Positions 7,362-14,288 of a DNA stretch of 14,288 nt are shown one piece after another; the stretch's first letter is position 1; each line of letters begins with the position of its first letter. Origin of the DNA: JBDSEG01 sp039920165 (GTDB lineage: Bacteria > Pseudomonadota > Gammaproteobacteria > Burkholderiales > Burkholderiaceae_C); NCBI GenBank assembly GCA_039920165.1, contig JBDSEG010000040.1, positions 1 to 14,288 of the forward strand, in the 5' to 3' direction. The position numbers were made by a program, and so were the translations under genes. The notes beneath the pieces are model-generated. The model did not search any database, was not told the origin of the DNA, and saw only the letters and a program-made list of their open reading frames with translations.

Positions 7362-8800
7362 TCCTCCAGCACCCAGGTGTCCTTGGTTCCGCCACCCTGC
7401 GACGAATTGACGACCAGCGAGCCTTCCTTCAGCGCGACGCGCGTGAGCCCGCCGGGCACCATCTGGACCTTCTTGCCCGACAGCACGAACGGACGCAGGT
7501 CGATGTGGCGCGGTGCGATGCCGGCATCGACGAAGGTCGGGCAGGTCGAAAGCGCGAGCGTCGGCTGGGCGATATAGCGCGCCGGGTCGGCGAGCAGCGC
7601 GGTGCGGAATTCGGCGATCTCGGCCTGCGTCGAGGCCGGCCCGACCAGCATGCCGTACCCGCCGGCGCCGTGGACCTCCTTCACGACCAGTTCCTTCAGA
7701 TGGTCGAGCACATATTTCAGGTCGTCGTCGACGCGGCATACATGCGTCGGCACGTTGGCGAGGATCGGCTTCTCTCCGAGATAGAACTCGATCATCTTGG
7801 GTACATAGGGATAGATCGACTTGTCGTCCGCCACGCCGGTGCCGATGGCGTTGCACAGCGTCAGGTTGCCGGCCCGGTAGGCCGACAGCATGCCTTCGCA
7901 GCCGAGCGTCGAATCGGGCCGGAACGCGAGCGGATCGAGGAAGTCGTCGTCGACCCGGCGGTAGATCACGTCGACTCGCTTCGCGCCCTGGGTCGTTCGC
8001 ATGTAGCAGAAGTCGTCCTCCACGAAGAGGTCCTGGCCCTCGACCAGTTCGATGCCCATCTGCTGGGCCAGAAACGCGTGCTCGAAATAGGCGCTGTTGT
8101 ACATGCCCGGCGTGAGCACGACGACGGTCGGCTCGTTGACCGCCGGCGGTGCCACCGCGCGCAGCGTCTCGAGCAGCATGTCGGGGTAGTGGGCGACCGG
8201 CGCGACGCGGTGTTGCGCAAAGAGTTCGGGCGACAGCCGCATCATCATCTTGCGGTTCTCGAGCATGTAGCTCACGCCGCTGGGCACGCGCAGGTTGTCC
8301 TCGAGCACGTAATAGCTGCCGCTGCCATCCGGGTTGGCGGCGCGAACGATGTCGATCCCGGCGATGTGCGAATAGATGCCCCCGGGAACCTGCACGCCCA
8401 TCATCTCGGGACGGAACTGCGAGTTGGCGAAGATCTGCTCGTTCGGCACGATGCCGGCGCGCAGGATGTCCTGGCCGTGGTAGACGTCGTGCAGGAAGCG
8501 GTTCAGCGCGGTCACGCGCTGAACCAGCCCGCGCTCGAGCATGTCCCATTCGTCGGCCGGGACGACGCGCGGGATGAGGTCGAACGGGATCAGCCGCTCG
8601 GTACCCTGAGCGCCACCATCCTCGTCCTTGGCACCATAGACCGCGAAAGTGATGCCGACGCGCCGGAAGATGACTTCGGCTTCCTCGCGCCGCAAACGCA
8701 TCGCATCGCGCGGCTGGCCGGCGAGCCAGCGCTGGTACCCGCGATAGTGCTCGCGCACCGTATCCGGCGTGGCCTGCATCTCGTCAAAGCTCTGACCCAT
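7358..8800 (-). CDS. Circularly permuted ATP-grasp type 2 protein
   Basis: The 480-residue protein belongs to the circularly permuted ATP-grasp family (formerly DUF404/DUF407). These proteins are predicted to activate a carboxylate with ATP and join it to an amine, but the product is unknown. Recognisable stretches are SQFRPEMMGVQVPGGIY (127-143), YVLEDNLRVPSGVSYMLENR (164-183), LTPGMYNSAYFEHAFLA (229-245), LVVKEVHGAGGYGMLVGP (371-388), PRHIDLRPFV (430-439) and a C-terminus with SSQGGGTKDTWVLEE. The two acidic/basic-rich strands around 164-183 and 371-388 are where nucleotide and metal ligands are expected. An upstream TTG at 8857 is open in frame, but the ATG at 8800 has AAAGG about six bases before it and starts with a family-like sequence, so it is preferred. 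It heads the trio with the alpha-E and DUF2126-transglutaminase genes. A 60-base gap separates it from the permease gene upstream. Confidence 0.95.
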   Translation of the reverse strand: MGQSFDEMQATPDTVREHYRGYQRWLAGQPRDAMRLRREEAEVIFRRVGITFAVYGAKDEDGGAQGTERLIPFDLIPRVVPADEWDMLERGLVQRVTALNRFLHDVYHGQDILRAGIVPNEQIFANSQFRPEMMGVQVPGGIYSHIAGIDIVRAANPDGSGSYYVLEDNLRVPSGVSYMLENRKMMMRLSPELFAQHRVAPVAHYPDMLLETLRAVAPPAVNEPTVVVLTPGMYNSAYFEHAFLAQQMGIELVEGQDLFVEDDFCYMRTTQGAKRVDVIYRRVDDDFLDPLAFRPDSTLGCEGMLSAYRAGNLTLCNAIGTGVADDKSIYPYVPKMIEFYLGEKPILANVPTHVCRVDDDLKYVLDHLKELVVKEVHGAGGYGMLVGPASTQAEIAEFRTALLADPARYIAQPTLALSTCPTFVDAGIAPRHIDLRPFVLSGKKVQMVPGGLTRVALKEGSLVVNSSQGGGTKDTWVLEE

Positions 8801-8856
8801 CGCCGCCTTTCCTTCGCAGCCCGATCGACGCGCACATGCATCGAAGGGGTTTAGCA

Positions 8857-8862
8857 ATTATC
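8857..8862 (-). promoter_or_regulatory. Candidate -10 element for the ATP-grasp operon
   Basis: Read on the minus strand, the 60-base gap before the ATP-grasp gene begins with TTGATAATTGCTAAA, the only AT-rich island nearby. GATAAT matches five of six bases of the -10 consensus and would give a leader of about 50 bases. No matching -35 is seen 17 bases upstream, so the call is weak. The trio might instead be read from the comEC/permease promoter. Confidence 0.22.
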
Positions 8863-10000
8863 AAGCCACGGGATGCGTCGGTGCGTCGTCGGGATCGCGA
8901 CCCTCGGCGAAGATTCCCCAGGCCGAGACGAAGATCGCCGCGATCACCGGACCGATCACGAAGCCGTTGATGCCGAAGACAGCCATCCCGCCGATGGTCG
9001 AGATGAGCACCAGGTAATCGGGCATGCGGATGTCCTTGCCCACCAGCAGCGGGCGCAGCACGTTGTCGACGAGCCCGATCACCGCGGTGCCCCAGACGAC
9101 GAGCCCGAGCCCCTTGCCGATCTCGCCGGTGGCAAGAAAGAAGATCGCGACCGGCCCCCACACCAGCGCCGCGCCGATCGCCGGCAGCAGCGAGAGGAAC
9201 GCCATCAGCGAAGCCCACAACAGCGTGCCGTGCACACCGAGGTACCAGAACGCGATGCCGCCGAGCGTCCCCTGCACGGCCGCGACGACGACGTTGCCCT
9301 TCACGGTGGCGCGGATCACCGCGCCGAATTTGGCGAAGAGCTTGCGCTTGGAGCCGGGATCGAGCGGGACCGCGGCGCCGATGCGCCGCGCCAGGCCCGT
9401 GCCGTCGCGCAGCAGGAAGAATGTCAGGTACAGCGAGACGAAAAATCCCACTACCAGGTCGAGCGTGTTCTGGCCGATGTCGAACGCGCGGGTGGCGATC
9501 TCCTTGCCGCCGGCCGAGGCCATGCTGCTCATTTTTTTCTGCAGGTCCGGCATGTCGAAGACGCCGAAACCCTGCAGCAGCCGGCTCACCCAGTCCGGCA
9601 GCGCCGCCATGACCTGCCCGAAATAGCGCGCGAAGTCGATCTCGCGCGACTGCGTGCGTCGGTAGAAGTCGGTCACCTCCTGCGCCACCGACAGGCCCAC
9701 GACGGTCAGCGGCAGGATGACGATGAACAGGATGATGACCAGGGTTGCGAGCGCGGTCAGCGTGGCACCCATCCCGAAGCGACGGAGGATGCGGCGGTTC
9801 AGCGGCGTGAAGAGGATCGCCAGCACGACGCCCCAGAACACCGCACCGTAGAAAGGCCACAGGATCCAGCAGAAACCGAGCGTCGACAGCACGAGCAGCA
9901 GAACGAAGGCCTTGTCCTGCATCGCCGGGGTATTGGGTGGCGGGTCGGGTGCGGGCTTGGAAGGCGCAATCTCAGCCGTTTCAGGCGCATTCGGATTCAT
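8861..10000 (-). CDS. AI-2E/PerM-family membrane permease
   Basis: The 379-residue inner-membrane protein belongs to the AI-2E family transporter group (old DUF20, PerM/TqsA/YdiK-like). The family includes exporters of autoinducer-2 and sodium/proton-linked members; substrate cannot be read from sequence. A proline-rich cytoplasmic N-terminus (1-28) precedes paired helices at about 31-47 and 52-65 and another at 81-106. A soluble loop follows (about 107-175), then helices through the C-terminus. Family motifs include KGNVVVAAVQGTLGGIAFW (234-252), LPAIGAALVWGP (272-283), DNVLRPLLVGK (312-322) and FGINGFVIGPVIAA (342-355). The ATG at 10000 overlaps the comEC stop as ATGA, which settles the start and suggests translational coupling, since no good Shine-Dalgarno is present. 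Confidence 0.93.
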   Translation of the reverse strand: MNPNAPETAEIAPSKPAPDPPPNTPAMQDKAFVLLLVLSTLGFCWILWPFYGAVFWGVVLAILFTPLNRRILRRFGMGATLTALATLVIILFIVILPLTVVGLSVAQEVTDFYRRTQSREIDFARYFGQVMAALPDWVSRLLQGFGVFDMPDLQKKMSSMASAGGKEIATRAFDIGQNTLDLVVGFFVSLYLTFFLLRDGTGLARRIGAAVPLDPGSKRKLFAKFGAVIRATVKGNVVVAAVQGTLGGIAFWYLGVHGTLLWASLMAFLSLLPAIGAALVWGPVAIFFLATGEIGKGLGLVVWGTAVIGLVDNVLRPLLVGKDIRMPDYLVLISTIGGMAVFGINGFVIGPVIAAIFVSAWGIFAEGRDPDDAPTHPVA

Positions 10001-12486
10001 GGGGGGATGGTATCGGTTGAAGCGGCGCGCTCGCCGGCGCTCGGCCGCCAATGCCAGTAGCGCCGGCGCGCCTCGCGCTCGCAGATGCTTCGGTCCGGCG
10101 CGTCGCTGCGCCACTGCCACGCGCCGCACGTCGGGCTGGTCCAGCGCGCGATGCCTCGCACCCGATAGCGCGCCAACACCTCGGACGCCGGGTGGCCGAA
10201 GCGGTTGCGGTAGCCGGCCTGGAACACCGCGTCGGTCGGTCCGACCGCGGCCAGGAAGGCATCGCTCGACGAGGTCTTGCTGCCGTGGTGCGGCGCGAGC
10301 AGCACGCCGCTGCGCAGCGCCACCCCGCCGTCGACCGAGCGCAGCAGGGCCTGTTCCTGCTCGCGTTCGATATCGCCGGTCAGCAGCACGCTCGCCTGCG
10401 CGCCGGAGATGCGCAGCACGCACGACATGGCATTGGTCTTCAGGCTGCGCTCGTAGTCGGCTGCAGCCGGGTGCAGGACCTCGAAGCGAATGCCGTCCCA
10501 GCTCCAGCCCTGCCCCGCCTGGCAGCGCGTGTGCGTGGTGGCGCCGGGCTGCGTCGCACGCAACGCATGGTCGGGCTCGAGCGAGGTCAGCAGCGTCGTG
10601 ACCGGCAGCGCGGCAAGCACCGAGCGCGCGCCACCGACGTGGTCGCTGTCGCGATGACTCAGCACCAGCGTATCGATGTGCCGCTCGCCGCGCGCACGCA
10701 GCAGTGGCATCAGCACGCGGCGGCCGGCGTCGGCATCGCGCGAATACTGCGGTCCGGTGTCGTAGACCAGCAGATGTTCGCGCGTGCGCACCAGCACCGC
10801 GCTACCCTGCCCGACATCGAGCGCGAGCATCTCGAAGCTGCCGGATGCCGGCCGCGGCGGCTGCGGCCACAGCATTGCCGGCAGCAGCGGCAGCGCAAGC
10901 GCACGCACCCGCCACGGCAGCGGCAGCATCGCCAGCAGCGCCGCGAGCAGCCCCGCCAACTGTGCCCATGCCGGCGCCACGGGAACGGTCCAGACCGCCG
11001 CCGGCCAGGATGCGAGCCAGGCGAGTCCCGCCACGCCCTGCTGCACCACCCACGCGCCCAGCGTCCACAGCGGCGCGAGCAGCGCGCCGAGCAGCGCGAG
11101 CGGCGTGATGACCAGGGTGACGAGCGGGATCGCGATCAGATTCGTGACGAAGCCGACCAGCGATACCTGCTGGAAGAAGACGAGCGTCAGCGGCGTCAGT
11201 CCGAGGGTCGCGATCGCCTGGGTGCGTAGCCCGCCGAGTGCGACGCCGCCGATCCGCCGGGCAACGCCGGACATGCGCGCTGCGGCATCGGGCGGGGTGG
11301 GCGTGGTTGGCGGCCCCGAGACCATCAGCAGCCCGACCGCGGCGAACGAGAGCCAGAAGCCGGGCTGCAGCAGCGCCCACGGATCGACGGCAGTCACCAC
11401 CACCGCCGCCAGCAGGAGCACCAACCCCCAGGGCCAGCGCACTCCCACGCTCGCCAGCAGCGTCACCGTGGCGAGCATCCAGACCGTGCGCTGCGACGGC
11501 ACGCCGCCGCCCGAGAACACCGCATAGAGCGCGGCGGCCGCGAGGCCGCCCCAGCGCCCGGCGGTTGGCGCCGGCAGCCACAGCGCCGCGCGGGCACTGC
11601 GCCGCCACACCGCAGTGATGGCCAGCCCGGCGAGCCACGCGAACATCGTCACGTGCAGGCCGCTGATCGACATCAGATGGGCGATGCCGGTATCGCGAAA
11701 CAGGCCCCAGTCGTCGCGCTCGATCGCGCCCTGGTCGCCGATCGCGAGTGCCGCCAGGACGCCGGCGGCACGCGTATCGGAGACGCGCGCGTCGATCGCA
11801 TCGCGCACCCGCTGGCGCAGCCGCTCGACCGGGTAGCCGGCGCCCTGCCCGAGCAACTGCGCGGCCGGCGCGTCGCGCACATAGCCGGTTGCGCGAACGC
11901 CCTGCTCGAACAGGGCGAGCTCGTGGTCGTAGCCATGCGGATTGAGCGTGCCGTGCGGCTGGCGCAGGCGCAGCGTCAAGCGCCAGCGCTGGCCGGCGCG
12001 CAGCGCGCCCTGCGGCTGCGCGAGGCTCGCGTCCTCGTGCCAGCCGCGATACCAGCCCAGCGACAGCAGCGAGGGCAAGGCGATCGCATCCGCCGCTTCC
12101 GCCGGGCCGATCCGGGTCGCATGCTCGACCTCGAACCGAAAGCGCAGTCCGCTCGGCCCGCGCTGCGGCAGGCTGGCGACGACGCCGGTGACCTGAAGAT
12201 CGACCCCTTCGAGCGCCGGCGGCAAGGCCTCGGCCAGGCGCGATGCCGCATTCCAGCCGGACGCGCCGAAGCCGAGCGCCGCGCAGCCGAGCGCCAGCAC
12301 GAGCGTTCCCGATGCAGCGCGCGACCGAAGCGCGAATACGAGCGCGACCGCACCCGCTGCGCCGGCGCACACCAGCACATACGTCCACCCCGGCAGCAGC
12401 GTTCGCTCCTGCAATTGCGCGGCGACCCCGCCAAGCCAGGCGAGCGTCGAGCCGACGAGGCGCCAACCGGTCAGGGCGTGGCGCAT
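9997..12486 (-). CDS. comEC: ComEC/Rec2 DNA-internalisation channel protein
   Basis: The 829-residue polytopic inner-membrane protein has the full three-part ComEC layout. It starts with an N-terminal membrane and DUF4131 region (to about 210, with LNPHGYDHELALFEQGVRA at 181-199). The Competence membrane domain follows (about 235-540), with GIAHLMSISGLHVTMFAW (267-284), SGGGVPSQRTVWM (325-337) and QPGFWLSFAAVGLLM (374-388). The C-terminal metallo-beta-lactamase-like domain runs from about 552 to the end, with ALDVGQGSAVLVR (555-567), SHRDSDHVGGA (610-620), LLTGD (701-705) and PHHGSKTSS (732-740). The HxDxDH metal motif is intact, so the nuclease-like domain could be active. The protein carries single-stranded DNA across the inner membrane in natural transformation. 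The frame is open far upstream, but the ATG at 12486 gives the family-like N-terminus and leaves a 63-base divergent gap to the RidA gene. The stop overlaps the permease start. Confidence 0.95.
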   Translation of the reverse strand: MRHALTGWRLVGSTLAWLGGVAAQLQERTLLPGWTYVLVCAGAAGAVALVFALRSRAASGTLVLALGCAALGFGASGWNAASRLAEALPPALEGVDLQVTGVVASLPQRGPSGLRFRFEVEHATRIGPAEAADAIALPSLLSLGWYRGWHEDASLAQPQGALRAGQRWRLTLRLRQPHGTLNPHGYDHELALFEQGVRATGYVRDAPAAQLLGQGAGYPVERLRQRVRDAIDARVSDTRAAGVLAALAIGDQGAIERDDWGLFRDTGIAHLMSISGLHVTMFAWLAGLAITAVWRRSARAALWLPAPTAGRWGGLAAAALYAVFSGGGVPSQRTVWMLATVTLLASVGVRWPWGLVLLLAAVVVTAVDPWALLQPGFWLSFAAVGLLMVSGPPTTPTPPDAAARMSGVARRIGGVALGGLRTQAIATLGLTPLTLVFFQQVSLVGFVTNLIAIPLVTLVITPLALLGALLAPLWTLGAWVVQQGVAGLAWLASWPAAVWTVPVAPAWAQLAGLLAALLAMLPLPWRVRALALPLLPAMLWPQPPRPASGSFEMLALDVGQGSAVLVRTREHLLVYDTGPQYSRDADAGRRVLMPLLRARGERHIDTLVLSHRDSDHVGGARSVLAALPVTTLLTSLEPDHALRATQPGATTHTRCQAGQGWSWDGIRFEVLHPAAADYERSLKTNAMSCVLRISGAQASVLLTGDIEREQEQALLRSVDGGVALRSGVLLAPHHGSKTSSSDAFLAAVGPTDAVFQAGYRNRFGHPASEVLARYRVRGIARWTSPTCGAWQWRSDAPDRSICEREARRRYWHWRPSAGERAASTDTIPP

Positions 12487-12549
12487 GGGCTCGCAGGCAT
12501 GCCCGCAGTGTAGGATTCGCGCCCGTTTGCGATCCCCGAGGAAGCCACC
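12487..12549. promoter_or_regulatory. Divergent promoter region between comEC and the RidA-family gene
   Basis: These 63 bases separate two diverging genes and must serve at least one start. TACACT on the minus strand (12507-12512) and TAGGAT on the plus strand (12511-12516) are overlapping, imperfect -10-like hexamers. Neither has a good -35 at 17 bases. GAGGAA at 12538-12543 is a clear ribosome site for the plus-strand gene. Confidence 0.35.
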
Positions 12550-13020
12550 ATGTCCAGCCCCGCCGCATCGGTCTACGAGCGCTTGAAGGCCCTCAACATC
12601 GAGCTGCCGCCGGTGGCGGTTCCGGCGGCGGCCTACGTGCCTTTCGTGCGCAGCGGCAACCTCGTTTTCATCTCTGGCCACATCGCGCGGCGCGACGGCA
12701 AGCCGTGGGTCGGCCAGCTCGGCCGCGATACCGATACCGCGACCGCCAAGCACGCCGCACGCCGCGTTGCGATCGACCTGCTCGGCACGCTGCACGCGGC
12801 GGTCGGCGACCTGAACCGGGTCGAGCGCATCGTCAAGGTTTTGAGCCTGGTCAACAGCAGCCCCGACTACACCGAGCAGCACCTCGTGACAAACGGCTGC
12901 TCCGAACTTCTGGCCGAGGTATTCGGCGACAAAGGCGCGCACGCTCGCAGCGCCTTCGGCGTGGCGCAGCTGCCGATGGGCGCCTGCGTCGAGATCGAGC
13001 TCATCGCGCAAGTGGCGTGA
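12550..13020 (+). CDS. RidA/YjgF/UK114-family protein
   Basis: The 156-residue protein belongs to the RidA superfamily, in the longer subgroup that carries an N-terminal helix before the core (YERLKALNIELPP). Core signatures are VRSGNLVFISGHIARRDG (33-50), a VERIVKVLSLVNSSPDY strand (91-107), and HARSAFGVAQLPMGACVEIE (131-150). R133 lines up with the arginine that in classical RidA binds the substrate carboxylate during hydrolysis of reactive enamine/imine intermediates, so deaminase activity is possible. This subgroup has no firm function. It is probably a cytoplasmic trimer, as in the family. GAGGAA lies six bases before the ATG at 12550. Its stop overlaps the DsbB start, so the two are probably co-translated, although no functional link is obvious. 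Confidence 0.92.
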   Translation: MSSPAASVYERLKALNIELPPVAVPAAAYVPFVRSGNLVFISGHIARRDGKPWVGQLGRDTDTATAKHAARRVAIDLLGTLHAAVGDLNRVERIVKVLSLVNSSPDYTEQHLVTNGCSELLAEVFGDKGAHARSAFGVAQLPMGACVEIELIAQVA

Positions 13021-13511
13021 CGCCGGTGCTGGTGGTCGACGCCGGACCGCGCCAGTGGTTCGGGGCGATGGCGCTCGCCTGCTTCGCCTCGGTCGGCGCG
13101 GCGCTCGTCGCGCAGCACGGCTTTGACATGCGCCCGTGCCCGTGGTGCATCCTGCAGCGCGTGCTGTTTGTCGCGATTGGATTGCTCGCCCTCGGCGGGG
13201 TGTTTGCGCGCTCGCGTTCGGTGCAGGCGTCGATCGCCGGTTCGACGCTGCTGCTCGCCATAGCGGCCGTCGCCGCCGCGCTGCACCAGCATTTCGTCGC
13301 GGCTCAGTCGAGCTCGTGCAACCTGACGCTGGCCGACCGCATCGTGAGCGGTCTGCACCTGGATACCGCCATGCCTGCGATCTTCGGTGTCACCGCGAGC
13401 TGCGCCGACGCCGCGGTCGACGTGCTGGGCATTCCGTTCGAATTCTGGAGCCTGGCACTGTCGGCGCTTCTCATCGCCGCATCGCTGCGGGTACTGTGGC
13501 CGCGGCGTTGA
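13017..13511 (+). CDS. dsbB: DsbB-family disulfide bond formation protein
   Basis: The 164-residue, four-helix inner-membrane protein reoxidises DsbA and passes electrons to quinone. The CxxC of the first periplasmic loop is C41-x-x-C44 in RPCPWCILQR. The second loop has C101 (SSSCNL) and C129 (TASCADAAVD). These positions are almost the same as the four catalytic cysteines of E. coli DsbB (41, 44, 104, 130), and the arginine after the first pair, R48, matches the quinone-binding one. The GIPFEFWSLAL helix near the end is also typical. I chose the GTG at 13017 because it overlaps the RidA stop as GTGA and brings the numbering into register. A GTG at 13026 and an ATG at 13068 are alternatives, but the ATG would cut into the first membrane helix. 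No strong ribosome site is visible, so coupling to the upstream gene is likely. Confidence 0.93.
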   Translation: MTPVLVVDAGPRQWFGAMALACFASVGAALVAQHGFDMRPCPWCILQRVLFVAIGLLALGGVFARSRSVQASIAGSTLLLAIAAVAAALHQHFVAAQSSSCNLTLADRIVSGLHLDTAMPAIFGVTASCADAAVDVLGIPFEFWSLALSALLIAASLRVLWPRR

Positions 13512-13528
13512 GCCCGCGCTGAGGGCAG

Positions 13529-13813
13529 CTACTTCGCCTGTTCGCTTCGCGCGACCCAGTAGGTCGCGCCTTCGGGGCCGTAGCGCTCGGAATGCAGCAG
13601 GTGCGCGTCGAGTTCGAAGCGATCGCCCGGATGCAGATGCCGGGTTGCACCGCCCACGGTCAGCCACATCTCGCCCTGCACCACCAGAGCGCGCGCCCCA
13701 AACGAATGGGAATGCGATTCGAGCACCGTATCGGGGCCCCAGTGGCGCTCGAGCACCTCGGTGCAGCCCTGCTCGCGGGCCGCGGTCTGGAAGGCTTCGA
13801 AAGTGATGCTCAT
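13529..13813 (-). CDS. Small cupin-domain protein (94 aa)
   Basis: This is a single-domain cupin, a small beta-barrel. The first motif has the usual histidine pair, ESHSHSFGARALVVQGEMWLT broken after the first twenty residues; the second is HLHPGDRFELDAHLLHSERYG, with H-x-x-P-G-D and a later histidine. Such histidines commonly bind a metal, but substrate and activity cannot be told. The frame opens earlier, at 13882, but that part would overlap the upstream gene and has no family character, so the ATG at 13813 (MSITFEAFQTAAREQG) is preferred. It follows the nucleotidyltransferase gene by 37 bases on the same strand, suggesting co-transcription, and converges on dsbB with only 17 bases between. 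Confidence 0.85.
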   Translation of the reverse strand: MSITFEAFQTAAREQGCTEVLERHWGPDTVLESHSHSFGARALVVQGEMWLTVGGATRHLHPGDRFELDAHLLHSERYGPEGATYWVARSEQAK

Positions 13814-13850
13814 GGGTGGGCTCGTTCCGGTAGATGGATGGATGGAAGGC

Positions 13851-14288
13851 TCAGGATGCCACGACCGGCAGCCCTGGCGCAATGCCGCTCAGCCGCTCCA
13901 GATCTTCGACGGTATCGATATCGATCAGCACGCCGGGATCGTCGACCTCGACCGCCGACGACGGATAGCGTGCCACCAGGCGGCGCGCGCCCTCGTCGCC
14001 GGCGAGCGTGACGAGCTCCGTGAAGAGCTCGGCCGCGAAGCCGACCGGATGGCCGCGCCGCCCCTTGTGCTGCGCGTAGGCAACCGGGTGCTCGGCCAGT
14101 CGTGCCGCGACCGCCTGCAGTGTCTCGGAACGGACCAGCGGCATATCGCCAGGTAGCACCAGCCAGCCCGAAGCGACGGAACTCGCGCTCACCCCGCTGG
14201 CGATCGAGTAGCCCATGCCAAGTCCCGACGGACCCGCAGCCGCTTGCGCTTGGGCCACGTCGGGCAGCACGATCACGCGGCGCGCCGC
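13851..14288 (-). CDS. MobA/MocA-like nucleotidyltransferase (N-terminal part missing)
   Basis: The frame runs off the right edge, so the start and the N-terminal nucleotide-binding GGxSxRMG loop are not in the window. The visible C-terminal 145 residues match the MobA-like NTP transferase fold. GLGMGYSIASGVSAS is followed by WLVLPGDMPLVRSETL, whose aspartate is the expected metal ligand. Then come GRRGHPVGFAAELFTEL, GDEGARRLV and the closing VDDPGVLIDIDTVEDLERL. This arrangement fits molybdopterin cytidylyl- or guanylyltransferases (MocA/MobA) that finish the cofactor of molybdenum hydroxylases, but such proteins also serve other pathways. No molybdoenzyme gene is visible here, so the substrate is open. 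A cupin gene follows after 37 bases on the same strand. Confidence 0.88.
   Translation of the reverse strand, partial: AARRVIVLPDVAQAQAAAGPSGLGMGYSIASGVSASSVASGWLVLPGDMPLVRSETLQAVAARLAEHPVAYAQHKGRRGHPVGFAAELFTELVTLAGDEGARRLVARYPSSAVEVDDPGVLIDIDTVEDLERLSGIAPGLPVVAS

Noticed and set aside
7505..8854. A 449-codon plus-strand frame
   Set aside because: It is antisense to the ATP-grasp gene, whose motifs are unmistakable. The product is Val/Asp/His/Arg-rich without family features.
8801..8857. TTG start giving a 19-residue longer ATP-grasp protein
   Set aside because: The extension has no family resemblance, and the ATG at 8800 has a purine-rich ribosome site at good spacing.
8873..11229. Two long plus-strand frames (395 and 392 codons)
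   Set aside because: They mirror the permease and comEC genes and are rich in Arg/Gln/Asp/His with no motif.
12487..13011. In-frame upstream extension of comEC on the minus strand
   Set aside because: It runs antisense through the RidA gene and lacks ComEC character. The ATG at 12486 gives a family-like N-terminus.
13512..13526. GCCC/GGGC stem between dsbB and the cupin gene as a bidirectional terminator
   Set aside because: Only four base pairs with a seven-base loop and no T-run on either side.
13833..13844. GATG tetranucleotide repeat before the cupin gene, possible phase-variable tract
   Set aside because: Only about three copies, in a gap rather than in a coding frame; too short to suggest slippage.

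Overview
This is a GC-rich chromosomal stretch, visibly around two thirds G+C with strong G/C at third codon positions. Gene content and protein style suggest a betaproteobacterium, perhaps Rhodocyclales or Burkholderiales. That assignment is inferred from similarity to remembered families, not from a marker gene. I see no tRNA, rRNA, CRISPR array, transposase or phage gene. Nearly all the DNA is coding, and the largest non-coding gap is about 150 bases.

Left arm (1-2471, plus strand): the 3' part of a TgpA-type membrane transglutaminase, whose N-terminal membrane bundle lies left of the window, then a soluble periplasmic MltB-type lytic transglycosylase. Both act on or near the cell envelope. 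The MltB gene converges with, and overlaps by 20 bases, a small minus-strand gene for a 97-residue protein of unknown function.

Centre (2452-12486, minus strand; transcription runs right to left): comEC (DNA-uptake channel), an AI-2E/PerM-family permease coupled to it by an ATGA overlap, and then a three-gene set. This set comprises a circularly permuted type-2 ATP-grasp protein, an alpha-E (DUF403) protein, and a 1103-residue protein with an N-terminal transglutaminase-like domain and a C-terminal DUF2126 domain. The small unknown gene follows. The three-gene set is the most interesting part of the window. It is a recurrent but poorly characterised bacterial cluster, predicted to make or break amide/peptide bonds. 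Its substrate is unknown. A perfect 14-bp hairpin of a REP-like type sits between the ATP-grasp and alpha-E genes, and a second, shorter GC hairpin lies after the transglutaminase gene.

Right arm (12550-14288): a plus-strand pair, a RidA-family protein and DsbB (disulfide/quinone oxidoreductase, joined by a GTGA overlap). It converges with a minus-strand pair: a MobA/MocA-like nucleotidyltransferase, cut by the right edge, and a small cupin protein.

The proposed functions rest on motifs read by eye. Promoter calls are weak. The long open frames antisense to the real genes were judged to be GC-driven shadows.
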